From CAYJBH01 sp964370825 (GTDB taxonomy: Bacteria; Bacillota; Clostridia; Oscillospirales; Ruminococcaceae): 64,000 nt of DNA. This document shows, in pieces, positions 8,705 to 17,205 of the stretch. A program made the position numbers and the translations under genes. The stretch spans positions 1 through 64,000 of the forward strand of contig CAYJKY010000005.1 of NCBI GenBank assembly GCA_964370825.1, written 5' to 3'. Positions within the stretch are counted from its first letter, which is position 1. Every line of letters starts with the position of its first letter. The notes beneath the pieces were generated by a model, which was given only the letters and a program-made list of their open reading frames with translations, did no database searches and was not told the DNA's origin.

Positions 8705-9520
8705 ATGGAACTAAGTAAGCTAAAGGAAATTTGTACCGAGGTCAGAAAGGATATTGTATGCATGACCGCCGATGCAAAAAGCGGACACCCGGGCGGTTCT
8801 CTTTCAGGCGTTGAGGCACTCGTCGCAATTTATTTTCATAAGATGAATGTCGACCCCCAAAACCCGAAGGATGAGAAACGTGATAGATTTGTATTAAGTA
8901 AAGGCCATGCTGCACCGCTACTTTATGCAGTATTGGGAGAAAAAGGCTTTTTCGACAAGGATTTGTTTCCTACCCTACGTAAGCTTCATAGCCCCTTACA
9001 GGGACATCCAGATGCAAAAAAATTGCCAGGTGTAGATGCTTCTACCGGTTCACTCGGTCAGGGCGTTTCCATTGCAGTCGGAATGGCAATAGGTGCAAGG
9101 ATTAACAAAAGTGATGTAAAGGTATACACCTTGCTTGGAGACGGAGAGCTGCAGGAAGGGCTTTGCTGGGAGGCGGCAACGGCTGCGGCCCATTATAAAC
9201 TGGATAACCTCACAGTTGTTGTAGACAACAACGGTTTGCAGATTGACGGATCTAACGACGAGGTCATGTCGCTACGTAGCATCGAGGATAAATTTTCGGC
9301 ATTTGGCTTTGAGGTAATATCGGTGAAGGATGGAAACGACATCGAACAGGTTATTGCCGCACTTGATAAAGAGGTTACCGGTAAGCCAAAGTGTATCGTG
9401 TCACATACCGTCAAGGGTAAAGGTGTATCCTTTATGGAAAATCAGGTCGGTTGGCATGGAAAGGCCCCGAGTGCAGAGGAGAGAGATAAGGCTCTCGCAG
9501 AGTTAGGAGGTGCAAAATGA
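8705..9520 (+). CDS. transketolase, N-terminal (TPP-binding) subunit
   Basis: A 271-residue split transketolase half that carries the thiamine diphosphate site. SGHPGGSLSGVEAL (about 27-40), LSKGHAAPLLYAVL (about 62-75) and the GDGELQEGLCWEA...DNNGLQIDG TPP motif (about 145-175) are intact. Together with the next gene it transfers two-carbon ketol units in the non-oxidative pentose phosphate pathway. AATGGAGG precedes the ATG. The four-base overlap with the C-terminal subunit indicates equimolar coupled synthesis. Two-gene transketolases are common in Clostridia and archaea. Confidence 0.92.
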   Translation: MELSKLKEICTEVRKDIVCMTADAKSGHPGGSLSGVEALVAIYFHKMNVDPQNPKDEKRDRFVLSKGHAAPLLYAVLGEKGFFDKDLFPTLRKLHSPLQGHPDAKKLPGVDASTGSLGQGVSIAVGMAIGARINKSDVKVYTLLGDGELQEGLCWEAATAAAHYKLDNLTVVVDNNGLQIDGSNDEVMSLRSIEDKFSAFGFEVISVKDGNDIEQVIAALDKEVTGKPKCIVSHTVKGKGVSFMENQVGWHGKAPSAEERDKALAELGGAK

Positions 9521-10446
9521 GTAACACAAAAGCAACAAGGAATGCATATGGCGACGCTCTTTGCGAGCTTGGCGAGGTAAATGATAAGGTGGTCGTGCTG
9601 GATGCCGACCTTGCACATGCAACCATGACAATGGGATTTTCAAAAAAATACCCCGAGAGATTTATCAATGCCGGAATTGCCGAAGCAAACATGGTAGACA
9701 TGGCAGCAGGGCTATCCACTATGGGTTTAATTCCTTTCTGCAGCACCTTTGCAATCTTCGGAACAGGACGTGCATATGAGATGGTTCGCAACAGTGTTGC
9801 ATATCCCGGTTTTAACGTTAAGCTCTGTATGACACACTCCGGTATTACGGTAGGTGAGGACGGTGGAAGCCATCAGTCCATAGAAGATGTTGCTCTGATG
9901 AGGGTCATACCGGGAATGACGGTTATTAGCCCCTGTGATGCAAACGAGGCAAGAAAGGCTGTATTTGCACTTGCAGAGCAGAACGGTCCGGCATATCTGA
10001 GGCTTTCTCGCCCTGCTAGTCACATCTTTGAGGAAGATATGCCGTTTGTAATAGGTAAGGCAAATGTGATGGCAGAGGGTAGCGATGTAGCCATCTTTGC
10101 ATATGGATTAATGGTAAAGTCCGCCGTAGATGCCGCAAAGGCTCTTGCGGAAAAGGGTATTTCTGCCGCAGTAATTAACATGCACACCATCAAACCACTT
10201 GACAGAGAGTGTGTTGAAAAGTACGCTAAGAGCTGCAAAAAGATTGTTACCGTTGAAGAGCACAGTGTTATTGGCGGTCTTGGCGATGCCGTTGCTGATG
10301 TGGTTATATCCCTTCCGGATGTTACCATGTTAAAAATAGGCGTTAACGATCTTTTCGGACAATCCGGAAGCCCTAACGAGCTTTTAGAGGAATACGGCCT
10401 TGATACCGATAGTATAATCGAAAAGGTTGCAAACTTTGTAAAATAG
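9517..10446 (+). CDS. transketolase, C-terminal (pyrimidine-binding) subunit
   Basis: A 309-residue partner containing the pyrimidine-binding domain (RNAYGDALCELGE, then GIAEANMVDMAAGLS near 52-66) and the C-terminal transketolase domain (VEEHSVIGGLGDAV near 250). The catalytic glutamate that activates TPP lies in the GIAEANM segment. It overlaps the N-terminal subunit by four bases. A DXS identity is unlikely because the protein is split and much shorter than DXS. A strong terminator follows directly. Confidence 0.92.
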   Translation: MSNTKATRNAYGDALCELGEVNDKVVVLDADLAHATMTMGFSKKYPERFINAGIAEANMVDMAAGLSTMGLIPFCSTFAIFGTGRAYEMVRNSVAYPGFNVKLCMTHSGITVGEDGGSHQSIEDVALMRVIPGMTVISPCDANEARKAVFALAEQNGPAYLRLSRPASHIFEEDMPFVIGKANVMAEGSDVAIFAYGLMVKSAVDAAKALAEKGISAAVINMHTIKPLDRECVEKYAKSCKKIVTVEEHSVIGGLGDAVADVVISLPDVTMLKIGVNDLFGQSGSPNELLEEYGLDTDSIIEKVANFVK

Positions 10447-10466
10447 TTTCAATTGCACACATAAAT

Positions 10467-10512
10467 TCAGGATGTGATAGGGCCTTTCGTCCTTTTCACA
10501 TCTTGATTTTTT
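10467..10512 (+). terminator. rho-independent terminator after the transketolase operon
   Basis: AGGATGTGA pairs with TCACATCTT (one G-U pair), with an inner AGGG/TCCT-type stem, followed by GATTTTTTG. It lies 20 bases after the transketolase stop. Confidence 0.8.
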
Positions 10513-10531
10513 GCTTATGATGGTGTAGAAT
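10503..10531 (+). promoter_or_regulatory. sigma-A promoter giving a leaderless ktrB transcript
   Basis: TTGATT (10503-10508), a 17-base spacer, and TAGAAT (10526-10531). The ATG of the next gene begins seven bases after the -10, where transcription would start. No Shine-Dalgarno sequence is visible before that ATG. The -35 is embedded in the terminator tail of the preceding operon. Confidence 0.6.
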
Positions 10532-10537
10532 TAAAAT

Positions 10538-11878
10538 ATGATTGGTAAAAGAATTAGGTATCCGTTAAAACGGCTTACCGCATTGCGAATATTGGTTATG
10601 AGTTTTGTGCTTAACATTTCGGTAGGCACACTTTTATTAATGTTACCGTTTTCTAACCGTTCAGGTGAGCCTCTTACCCCTCTTGATGCACTGTTTACCG
10701 CAACCTCCGCAGGTTGCGTCACCGGCCTTGCGGTTGTGGACACATTTACACAGTTCACCTTCTTCGGTCAGCTTGTGATTATGCTATTAATCCAGGTAGG
10801 AGGGCTCGGGTTTATAGCCGTTACAACACTGTTGATGCTTGTGCTTGGCAGTAGAATAGGACTTCAAAGTAGGCTGTTAATCATGGAATCCTTCAGCACC
10901 CTGAAGGTCGGAGGTGTAGTTCAGCTTATGCGGCGTGTTTTACGATATACGCTGATAATTGAGCTTTTCGGGGCGTTGTTGCTTTCAATTGTTTTCGTGC
11001 CGAAGTTTGGGTTTGCTCAAGGACTGTGGTTTTCTATTTTTCACAGTGTTTCTGCCTTCTGCAACGCAGGATTTGACCTGATGGGCGGCGGTAGTCTTAC
11101 AGGGTATGTACACGACCCAATTGTTAATGTTGTTATTATGCTTTTGATAATCCTCGGAGGGCTTGGCTTTATCGTCTGGGAGGATGTGATAGACAAAAAG
11201 TTTCGATTTAAAAAACTATGTCTGCAAAGTAAAATAGTGCTAACCGCTTCGGTGGTTCTTATTTTCGGCGGTGCCGCCTTGTTTTACATACTTGAGCGTG
11301 ACTATGCATTTGCCGACATGACAACACCACAGGCAGTGCTTGCCGCCTTATTTCAATCGGTTACTACCAGAACTGCCGGATTTAATACGGTAGATTTAAA
11401 CTCATTAAGCTCCTCCGGCTCCATACTTTCCATACTCTTCATGTTTATCGGCGCGGCACCCGGTTCCACCGGTGGCGGAATAAAGATAACAACCGTTGTC
11501 GTAATATTTTTTGCACTGATTGCATTTATGAAAAACAACCAACATGTTAACCTTTTTAACCGAAGGGTACCTGCCGGTACGGTTGAGCGTTCATTTAATG
11601 CCGCAACAATTTATGCAATAGTTATCCTTATGTCCACCATAATAATTGCAAGACAGGATATCTCCTTTGAGCTTGTGTTTTATGAGGTGGTTTCGGCAAT
11701 CGGAACTGTAGGATTATCGAGAGGTGCAACCGCCGAGTATAACGAGCTTAGCAAGGTTATAACCATGCTTTTAATGTTTGCCGGAAGGGTTGGAAGTGTT
11801 TCGGTTGCAATAGCGGTCACCGACCGTCCAAAGCGTGTGAACATTAAAAATGTCGAGGAAAGAATAATAACAAGTTAA
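10538..11878 (+). CDS. ktrB: TrkH/KtrB-family K+ transporter subunit
   Basis: A 446-residue potassium-translocating membrane subunit with four M1-P-M2 repeats. Filter-type loops are visible as TSAGCVTGLAVVD (about 52), SAFCNAGFDL (about 175), VTTRTAGFNTVD (about 280) and SAIGTVGLSRG (about 390). The short length and the adjacent single-RCK regulatory gene fit the KtrAB type rather than TrkAH. It drives Na+-dependent K+ uptake at the cytoplasmic membrane. No ribosome site is seen and the promoter predicts a leaderless message. The next ATG with any Shine-Dalgarno would remove the first membrane segment. Confidence 0.88.
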   Translation: MIGKRIRYPLKRLTALRILVMSFVLNISVGTLLLMLPFSNRSGEPLTPLDALFTATSAGCVTGLAVVDTFTQFTFFGQLVIMLLIQVGGLGFIAVTTLLMLVLGSRIGLQSRLLIMESFSTLKVGGVVQLMRRVLRYTLIIELFGALLLSIVFVPKFGFAQGLWFSIFHSVSAFCNAGFDLMGGGSLTGYVHDPIVNVVIMLLIILGGLGFIVWEDVIDKKFRFKKLCLQSKIVLTASVVLIFGGAALFYILERDYAFADMTTPQAVLAALFQSVTTRTAGFNTVDLNSLSSSGSILSILFMFIGAAPGSTGGGIKITTVVVIFFALIAFMKNNQHVNLFNRRVPAGTVERSFNAATIYAIVILMSTIIIARQDISFELVFYEVVSAIGTVGLSRGATAEYNELSKVITMLLMFAGRVGSVSVAIAVTDRPKRVNIKNVEERIITS

Positions 11879-11891
11879 AAGGAGCTAATAT

Positions 11892-12554
11892 ATGAAGTCA
11901 ATGCTTGTAATAGGTCTCGGTCAGTTTGGTCGCAACCTTGCAAAGGAACTTGCCGCTCTCGGAAATGAGGTGCTTGTTGTAGACACCAACGAGGATAGGG
12001 TAGAGGAGCTTGCACCCTTTGTTACCGGTGCGCAGATTGGTGATTGTCAGGAGGAAGCTGTCTTGGCAAGCCTTGGGATAAATAATTTTGACATATGTTT
12101 TGTATGTGTTGCAGGTGATTTTCAGGCGTCGCTTGAGATCACCTCGGCATTAAAGGAGTTTAATGCTAACTGTATAATATCAAAGGCAGAAAGAGAACGT
12201 CAGGCAAAAATACTATCGAAAATCGGTGCCGATATAGTTATACATCCCGACATGGACATGGCGGAACGCGTTGCGGTTAGATACAGCGCAAAGAATGCAC
12301 TTGAATATATCGAACTGTCGGATGATTACGCAATAATAGAAATTCTTACACCGGAGCAGTGGATCAACCGGTCGATATCAGAGCTTAATATACGTAACCG
12401 TTACAACATCAATGTTGTCGCCTATAAATACGGTGTCGAAAAAAACAGTAATTTCACCCCAATACTTGATGCAAAGCATATATTTATTGAAAACGAACAG
12501 CTTTTACTGGCGGGAAATGCAAAGGATATTCTTGCCATGACACATGGTGGTTAA
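11892..12554 (+). CDS. ktrA: KtrA/TrkA-family RCK regulatory subunit
   Basis: A 220-residue cytoplasmic regulator of the K+ channel-like subunit upstream. An N-terminal Rossmann domain (GLGQFGRNLAKELAALG, then VVDTNEDRVEEL) binds nucleotides, and a C-terminal TrkA-C domain starts at about residue 137. The size matches KtrA with one RCK unit. AAAGGAG precedes the ATG, thirteen bases after ktrB. It forms an octameric gating ring in known systems. Confidence 0.9.
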   Translation: MKSMLVIGLGQFGRNLAKELAALGNEVLVVDTNEDRVEELAPFVTGAQIGDCQEEAVLASLGINNFDICFVCVAGDFQASLEITSALKEFNANCIISKAERERQAKILSKIGADIVIHPDMDMAERVAVRYSAKNALEYIELSDDYAIIEILTPEQWINRSISELNIRNRYNINVVAYKYGVEKNSNFTPILDAKHIFIENEQLLLAGNAKDILAMTHGG

Positions 12555-12558
12555 TATT

Positions 12559-13314
12559 ATGAATGAAAAAAAGTTCGATGGAATGGGGGAGATATATTCA
12601 AACTTTAGGCCGAGTTATCCCAACGGCTTTATAGAGTATCTCTACAACGAGGTTGGAGTAGATACATGTGACAATATTGCCGACATCGGATCGGGAACAG
12701 GAAAGCTCACAGAACAACTACTTGAAATAGGCAACAAGGTTTATGCGGTCGAGCCGAACACCGACATGCGTAACATTGCGGAGGAAAAGCTATCCGGCTA
12801 TGAGAAGTTTATATCGATAAACGGAACAGCCGAAAACACCGGATTGCCCGAAAGTTCAGTAGAATATATCACTGTAGCACAGGCATATCACTGGTTTAAT
12901 GTTGTTGCATTTAAAGCAGAGTGTAAAAGAATTTTATCGAAAAACGGTAGGGTAATCTTGGTGTGGAACAGCAGAAATGCCGAAGCTGAAAGCGTGATTG
13001 AGTGTGATGCTGTCAACCGTATATATTGTCCGAATTTCAAAGGATTCTCCGGTGGGAACAGGGGAGAGAGTATTGATAGCTCCTTTTCTGATTTTTTTCG
13101 CGGTGACTATGAAAAAAGAATTTTTGAAAATAATTTATCCCTTGATGAAGCAGGATTTATCGGCAGACAGCTTTCCTCATCATATGCACTGAAGCCTCAT
13201 GAAGTAGGTTACGAGAATTACCTTTCTGAGCTTGTGGAGATTTTTAATCGGCACAGTGAAAACGGAGTTATGACATTACCACAGCTGACAAAGAGCTATG
13301 TGGGAGGGGTTTAG
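12559..13314 (+). CDS. class I SAM-dependent methyltransferase
   Basis: A protein of about 251 residues with a Methyltransf_11-type fold. Motif I is ADIGSGTGKLTEQLLEIG (about 36-53), the acidic end of strand 2 is AVEP, and a VAQAYHWF motif (about 111) is typical of small-molecule methyltransferases. I use the ATG four bases after the ktrA stop. An in-frame ATG 15 bases earlier overlaps ktrA and is possible. The substrate cannot be inferred. It probably rides on the ktr transcript and a terminator follows. Confidence 0.8.
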   Translation: MNEKKFDGMGEIYSNFRPSYPNGFIEYLYNEVGVDTCDNIADIGSGTGKLTEQLLEIGNKVYAVEPNTDMRNIAEEKLSGYEKFISINGTAENTGLPESSVEYITVAQAYHWFNVVAFKAECKRILSKNGRVILVWNSRNAEAESVIECDAVNRIYCPNFKGFSGGNRGESIDSSFSDFFRGDYEKRIFENNLSLDEAGFIGRQLSSSYALKPHEVGYENYLSELVEIFNRHSENGVMTLPQLTKSYVGGV

Positions 13315-13392
13315 ATTTTTGTAAAAGCTAAAGAATAATTCTTCACTTTTCAACTCATTAGTCATTAATTATTGGTGAGAATATTCACATTA

Positions 13393-13433
13393 AAAAGGGA
13401 AACAGCTACTTTTTACCGCTGTTTTCCTTTTTA
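13393..13433 (+). terminator. rho-independent terminator
   Basis: AAAAAGGGAAACAGC pairs with GCTGTTTTCCTTTTT around a short loop, with the U-run forming the distal arm. The A-rich 5' arm makes it potentially bidirectional. Confidence 0.8.
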
Positions 13434-13471
13434 TTCGATTATATTCTATTTAAAAACATATTGTGAAGCTA

Positions 13472-13503
13472 TTGACAAAACGATATTATTCATTGTATAA
13501 TAT
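13472..13503 (+). promoter_or_regulatory. strong sigma-A promoter overlapped by a candidate PadR operator
   Basis: Consensus TTGACA (13472-13477) and consensus TATAAT (13496-13501) lie 18 bases apart. A perfect inverted repeat ATATTAT-N7-ATAATAT (13483-13503) covers the spacer and -10. PadR regulators usually bind such dyads at their own promoter, so autoregulation is likely. Confidence 0.65.
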
Positions 13504-13533
13504 GCTTCAAGGAATAATATTATAGGAGAACAT

Positions 13534-13854
13534 ATGGAATTTGGTGTAGCGTCTAAGCTGTTGGATGCCTGTGTACTCGGTATAGTAGGGCAGGGCGATA
13601 CCTACGGGTATGATCTCACACAGCGGATAGGCAATACGGTTGATGTATCGGAATCGGCACTTTATCCGGTTTTAAGGAGACTATCAAAGGAAGGGTTACT
13701 TACAGCCTACGACAAGGCATATGAAGGGCGCAACCGTAAGTACTACAGCATTACCGAGGACGGAATTGCAAAGCTTAGGCATTATAGGGATCAGTGGCAA
13801 ATCTATAAAAACGTCATTAACGAAATAATTGATAGGGGAGGGGCGAATGAATAA
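13534..13854 (+). CDS. PadR-family transcriptional regulator
   Basis: A 106-residue winged-helix regulator. The PadR core is clear: LGIVGQGDTYGYDLTQRI (about 16-33), SALYPVLRRLSKEGLL (about 41-56) and GRNRKYYSITEDG (about 64-76). AATATTATAGGAG precedes the ATG. It heads an operon with DUF1700 and DUF4097 proteins, an arrangement seen widely in Bacillota where the regulator senses cell-envelope or antimicrobial stress. It overlaps the next gene by eight bases. Confidence 0.9.
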   Translation: MEFGVASKLLDACVLGIVGQGDTYGYDLTQRIGNTVDVSESALYPVLRRLSKEGLLTAYDKAYEGRNRKYYSITEDGIAKLRHYRDQWQIYKNVINEIIDRGGANE

Positions 13855-14410
13855 AAAGGAGTATCTAAAACTTCTTGATAAAAAAATCTCTGTTTTGCCG
13901 GACGAGGAGCGCAAGGAGGCATTAGATTTTTATAGAGAGTTGATAGAGGAATCACCGAACGAGGCTGAAGCAATTGCAAAGCTCCCACAACCAAAACAGC
14001 TTGCCTCAAAATTAATATTGGAGTTCGGAACTAAAGCACCAAAGGGTGTAAAACTTCCGATACTGACAATAATTTTTGCCATTTTATCGGCTCCACTCAC
14101 CGTTCCGATTGTTATTACAATTGCGCTGTTAATTCTCAGCCTACTACTTTTGCTCGGTGCGATTGTTCTGGTGTTCGCCTTGGCTTCCTTTGCATGTCTT
14201 GCTGTCGGAGGTGTTTCATTGTTTGCTGTGGTTGCAGCGTTCGGTCATGATGTTGGCACCGGCATGATTATGCTCGGAGTAGGATTATTGGCACTTTCTG
14301 CGTGTTATCTGGTGGCGAGATTTACCTTGTTCTTGTCAAAAAAAGTGTTTGCCGGAATAAGGGTGTTTATTCTAAAGACGGTCACGAGGAGGTATAAAAA
14401 TGAAGCGTAA
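13847..14410 (+). CDS. DUF1700 membrane protein
   Basis: A 187-residue protein with an N-terminal cytoplasmic helical domain (MNKKEYLKLLDKKISVLPDEERKEAL) typical of DUF1700, then four hydrophobic segments between about residues 72 and 170. GGGGAGGGG just before the ATG sets this start; an in-frame ATG six codons earlier lies within padR. It sits between padR and a DUF4097 protein and overlaps both, so it is translationally coupled. Molecular function is unknown; partners suggest an envelope-stress response. Confidence 0.85.
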   Translation: MNKKEYLKLLDKKISVLPDEERKEALDFYRELIEESPNEAEAIAKLPQPKQLASKLILEFGTKAPKGVKLPILTIIFAILSAPLTVPIVITIALLILSLLLLLGAIVLVFALASFACLAVGGVSLFAVVAAFGHDVGTGMIMLGVGLLALSACYLVARFTLFLSKKVFAGIRVFILKTVTRRYKNEA

Positions 14411-15326
14411 AGGTTCAATCTTTATGGCATTAGCCGTAATGATAGTTGGTTTAGTGTTGGTTGGAGCCGGTGTTTCTATGGGTGGAAGTAGCAGTCTTTT
14501 TATAACCGATGACGGCGTTAGCTTCGAAAATCCCAGTAAGGTTGAAATAACATCAGAACAAATTTCAAGTGATATTAATAATGTTATTATTGACGTAGAT
14601 TACATGGATACAATTACAATCGTTTCGGGCGATAGTTTTTCGGTTGAATACGATAACTTTTCAACCGAGGTTGATGTAACCGACGAAACCCTAAGAATTG
14701 TTAAACCGTCAAGCAGTTATTCCGAATCATCAGAGACAGCATTTGTTTCAGTCGATTTTGGTGTCTTATTTAATGATGATATTGATACCGATAGTCCATA
14801 TATAATTCTAACAATTCCCCGAGAAATGCAGAGTATTCAAATATCAAACCGCTCAGGAGAGGTGATTGTAGAAAACATTGCATCGGAAGAACTTGATGTT
14901 TTTAACAATCATGGTAACATTAGTATTGCAGATGTAATATCCAAAGATTTGACAGTTCAGGCAAACAGTGCCGATATACAACTTATTAATGTGACCTCTG
15001 AGGAGGTAGAAATATACAGCAATCACAGTAAAACTCAGCTCAGTGGAATAACAGCAGAAAATGTTGTTATTGATCAGGTATCTGAGGATATAAACCTAAT
15101 TGATGCAAGTATAGCCGAGCGCTTAGAGATCGTGAGCAATTACAGCAATATATACGCCGAATTTATTAACCCCGAAGCAGAACACAAAATAACCATATCA
15201 TCAGAGTATGGTAGATTTAGCGTAAACAGTCAGGAACTTATTGTACCAACGGTAATCGGGAACGGTGAACGTGAAATTGATATCACAACAGATAGCGGAG
15301 ATATAGAGTTATCTTTTAAAGTGTAA
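14400..15326 (+). CDS. DUF4097 putative adhesin-like membrane-anchored protein
   Basis: A 308-residue protein with one N-terminal membrane segment (about 8-25) and a long right-handed beta-repeat region of the DUF4097 type, with recurring units such as IQISNRSGEVIVENI, LDVFNNHGNISIADV and LEIVSNYSNIYAEF. It would face outside the cell, anchored by its N-terminus. GAGGAGG precedes the ATG, which overlaps the DUF1700 gene by eleven bases. In related operons this protein is regulated by PadR, but its ligand is unknown. Confidence 0.82.
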   Translation: MKRKGSIFMALAVMIVGLVLVGAGVSMGGSSSLFITDDGVSFENPSKVEITSEQISSDINNVIIDVDYMDTITIVSGDSFSVEYDNFSTEVDVTDETLRIVKPSSSYSESSETAFVSVDFGVLFNDDIDTDSPYIILTIPREMQSIQISNRSGEVIVENIASEELDVFNNHGNISIADVISKDLTVQANSADIQLINVTSEEVEIYSNHSKTQLSGITAENVVIDQVSEDINLIDASIAERLEIVSNYSNIYAEFINPEAEHKITISSEYGRFSVNSQELIVPTVIGNGEREIDITTDSGDIELSFKV

Positions 15327-15349
15327 AATTATTATATTGAAAGGATAAA

Positions 15350-15745
15350 ATGAACACTGATAACATTATAGTGGGGTTTTTGAAATGTGTAGTGTCACAG
15401 GATAAAATAAAACTAAAAACTTATTTTACAAAGGATGCAAAAATTCTTTGGCATAATTCAAACGAAGAATTTACAGTGGACGAATACATAGTTGCTAACT
15501 GTGAATATCCTGAAAAATGGTTGGGTACTGTCGAACGTATTGACAAATTACCGGACCAATATGTTGCAGTTTCGTTAGTTTGGACAGAGTCAAAAAATGC
15601 ATATTTCAGAGTAGTTTCATATTTTACCTTTAATGACGATAAAATTAAATCATTAGATGAGTATTGGGGAGATTGTTCTGCAGCACCGCAATGGAGACAG
15701 GATTTAAAAATTGGTAAACCTAATATTAATTTAACCTCTATATAA
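15350..15745 (+). CDS. small NTF2/SnoaL-like protein
   Basis: A 131-residue protein with an NTF2-like pattern: an N-terminal helix, TYFTKDAKILWHNSNEEFTVDEYI, then strands YVAVSLVWTESKNAYFRVVSYFTFNDDKIKSLDEYWGDC. Homologues of this shape are common in Bacillota as stand-alone putative isomerase-like or polyketide-cyclase-like proteins with unknown substrates. AAAGGAT precedes the ATG. It is the last + strand gene before the polysaccharide cluster, only 23 bases after the DUF4097 gene. Confidence 0.65.
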   Translation: MNTDNIIVGFLKCVVSQDKIKLKTYFTKDAKILWHNSNEEFTVDEYIVANCEYPEKWLGTVERIDKLPDQYVAVSLVWTESKNAYFRVVSYFTFNDDKIKSLDEYWGDCSAAPQWRQDLKIGKPNINLTSI

Positions 15746-15783
15746 CATCACATTAATCTAATACAATTCTATAAAAGCAAAAT

Positions 15784-15812
15784 ACAGCACCTGACTATTT
15801 GCCAGGTGCTGT
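15784..15812 (-). terminator. terminator hairpin at the end of the polysaccharide operon
   Basis: A perfect ten base-pair stem, ACAGCACCTG with CAGGTGCTGT and a nine-base loop. On the - strand it is followed by ATTTTGCTTTT, so it terminates the long - strand transcript; on + it is followed by AAAAAGC and is weaker. Confidence 0.65.
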
Positions 15813-15829
15813 AAAAAGCACTCCCCTTT

Positions 15830-15857
15830 ATTTCGCTAAATTTTTATTTAGCGAAAT
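15830..15857. terminator. second perfect hairpin between convergent units
   Basis: ATTTCGCTAAA and TTTAGCGAAAT form an eleven base-pair stem with a six-base loop. It sits between the convergent DUF4097 operon and the polysaccharide operon, so together with the neighbouring hairpin it could insulate both. Confidence 0.5.
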
Positions 15858-15927
15858 TGTATGTATTTTCTATTATGAACTATATGTGTTATATACATAT
15901 AGTTCAGCAACTAAAACAGTATAGTTA

Positions 15928-17205
15928 TTAAATTGAACATATCTCTCGGTAAACATTCAATAGTTGATTTGTATTTATATCTACGTTATGTGTCGTAATA
16001 GCGTGTCTTTTTGCATTCTCCCCTATATTTTTTGCAAAAGCTTCATCGTCAAAAATTTTACAAATATTTGCATACAACGTTTCTTCGTCATTAAAATCAT
16101 AAAGTAATGCTTCTGTGTTATTATTAACAATACTGCTTGTACCGCCTACATCGCTTGCTACTATAGGAACTGCCAGCATCATGGCCTCTCCTACAGAATT
16201 TGGACTATTCTCAATTGTTGATGCTGACAAAAATAAATTTGATTTTAGATATGCAGCCTTCATTTTCTCAGCGTCTAATGAACCTTCAAATACAATGTAA
16301 CTTTCTAAGTTGTTTTTTTTCATTATATTTTTGATATAACCTTGATATTCAAAAAAATAATCAACAACAACGTCTAAAAATTTATTATTTAACGAGTGAT
16401 GTTTTGCACCGGCCACATGGATCTTTATATTTGGATATTTTTTTATCAGTCTTGGCAACACGTTTAAAAATTTATGAAAACCTTTGATGGGATAAAGTGC
16501 CTGGCTTATAAATATGCTGTGCTTTTCACACTTTTCGTAACTCCAGACTTCGTTTTGATAAAATTCTCCCCTTAAACACTCGTTAACATGATAGTAATTT
16601 ATTGTATTGTTTGCTTTTTTAACGCAATTTTTATCCCAGCTTGTTCTACCGATAACATTTTTTGTTATCTGTAACGCTTTAAATTCATTTTGACCCTGAA
16701 TTCTAAAAGCTTCTTTATTTAATGCGATACTATCCGCATAGTAGATTTTTCCCATTAGCCAAATTAATGGGTTAATCTTGTTGAATCTCTCGGGTAATCC
16801 ATCACTATAATGTTTTGCATACTCTGTCATAAATCCCTGAATCGAAACAACGAATTTTAGGTTTAGTTCGTTGCATATCTCGGTTAAATTGGTATTATAC
16901 GCATATTCTGTTCCAAATATATGAACAATATCCGGCTTTAAACTATCGAGTTGCTCTTCTAAATTATTTTTATACTCTTTTTGGTTATTAGGTATCAAAA
17001 CATATTTAATATTTTCTTTTTCTGCAACTTTGATTTCGGCTACCCGATTTGTTACCGTGCAAATTGTAAGTTTGATGTCAAATAAATTTGAAAGTATTTT
17101 TGATTGATTTATAAGCCACCCACCGCTGTTACTTTGGGGCAATGAAAACAAGTTTGCGGCCCCGGGCATTATTATATTGACATACCATAATACATTCATT
17201 TTCAC
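15928..17205 (-). CDS. glycosyltransferase family 4 protein
   Basis: A 425-residue GT-B enzyme. The C-terminal donor domain has the GT4 pattern: FISQALYPIKGFHKFLNVLPRLI (about 231), HVAGAKHHS, YIVFEGSLDAEKM, and the nucleotide-sugar segment LSASTIENSPNSVGEAMMLAVPIVASDVGGT (about 330-360) with the EX7E-type glutamates. It is the last gene of the polysaccharide operon and overlaps the preceding Fe-S protein gene by four bases. Donor and acceptor are unknown. Two hairpins follow about 120 bases downstream. Confidence 0.85.
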   Translation of the reverse strand: MKMNVLWYVNIIMPGAANLFSLPQSNSGGWLINQSKILSNLFDIKLTICTVTNRVAEIKVAEKENIKYVLIPNNQKEYKNNLEEQLDSLKPDIVHIFGTEYAYNTNLTEICNELNLKFVVSIQGFMTEYAKHYSDGLPERFNKINPLIWLMGKIYYADSIALNKEAFRIQGQNEFKALQITKNVIGRTSWDKNCVKKANNTINYYHVNECLRGEFYQNEVWSYEKCEKHSIFISQALYPIKGFHKFLNVLPRLIKKYPNIKIHVAGAKHHSLNNKFLDVVVDYFFEYQGYIKNIMKKNNLESYIVFEGSLDAEKMKAAYLKSNLFLSASTIENSPNSVGEAMMLAVPIVASDVGGTSSIVNNNTEALLYDFNDEETLYANICKIFDDEAFAKNIGENAKRHAITTHNVDINTNQLLNVYREICSI

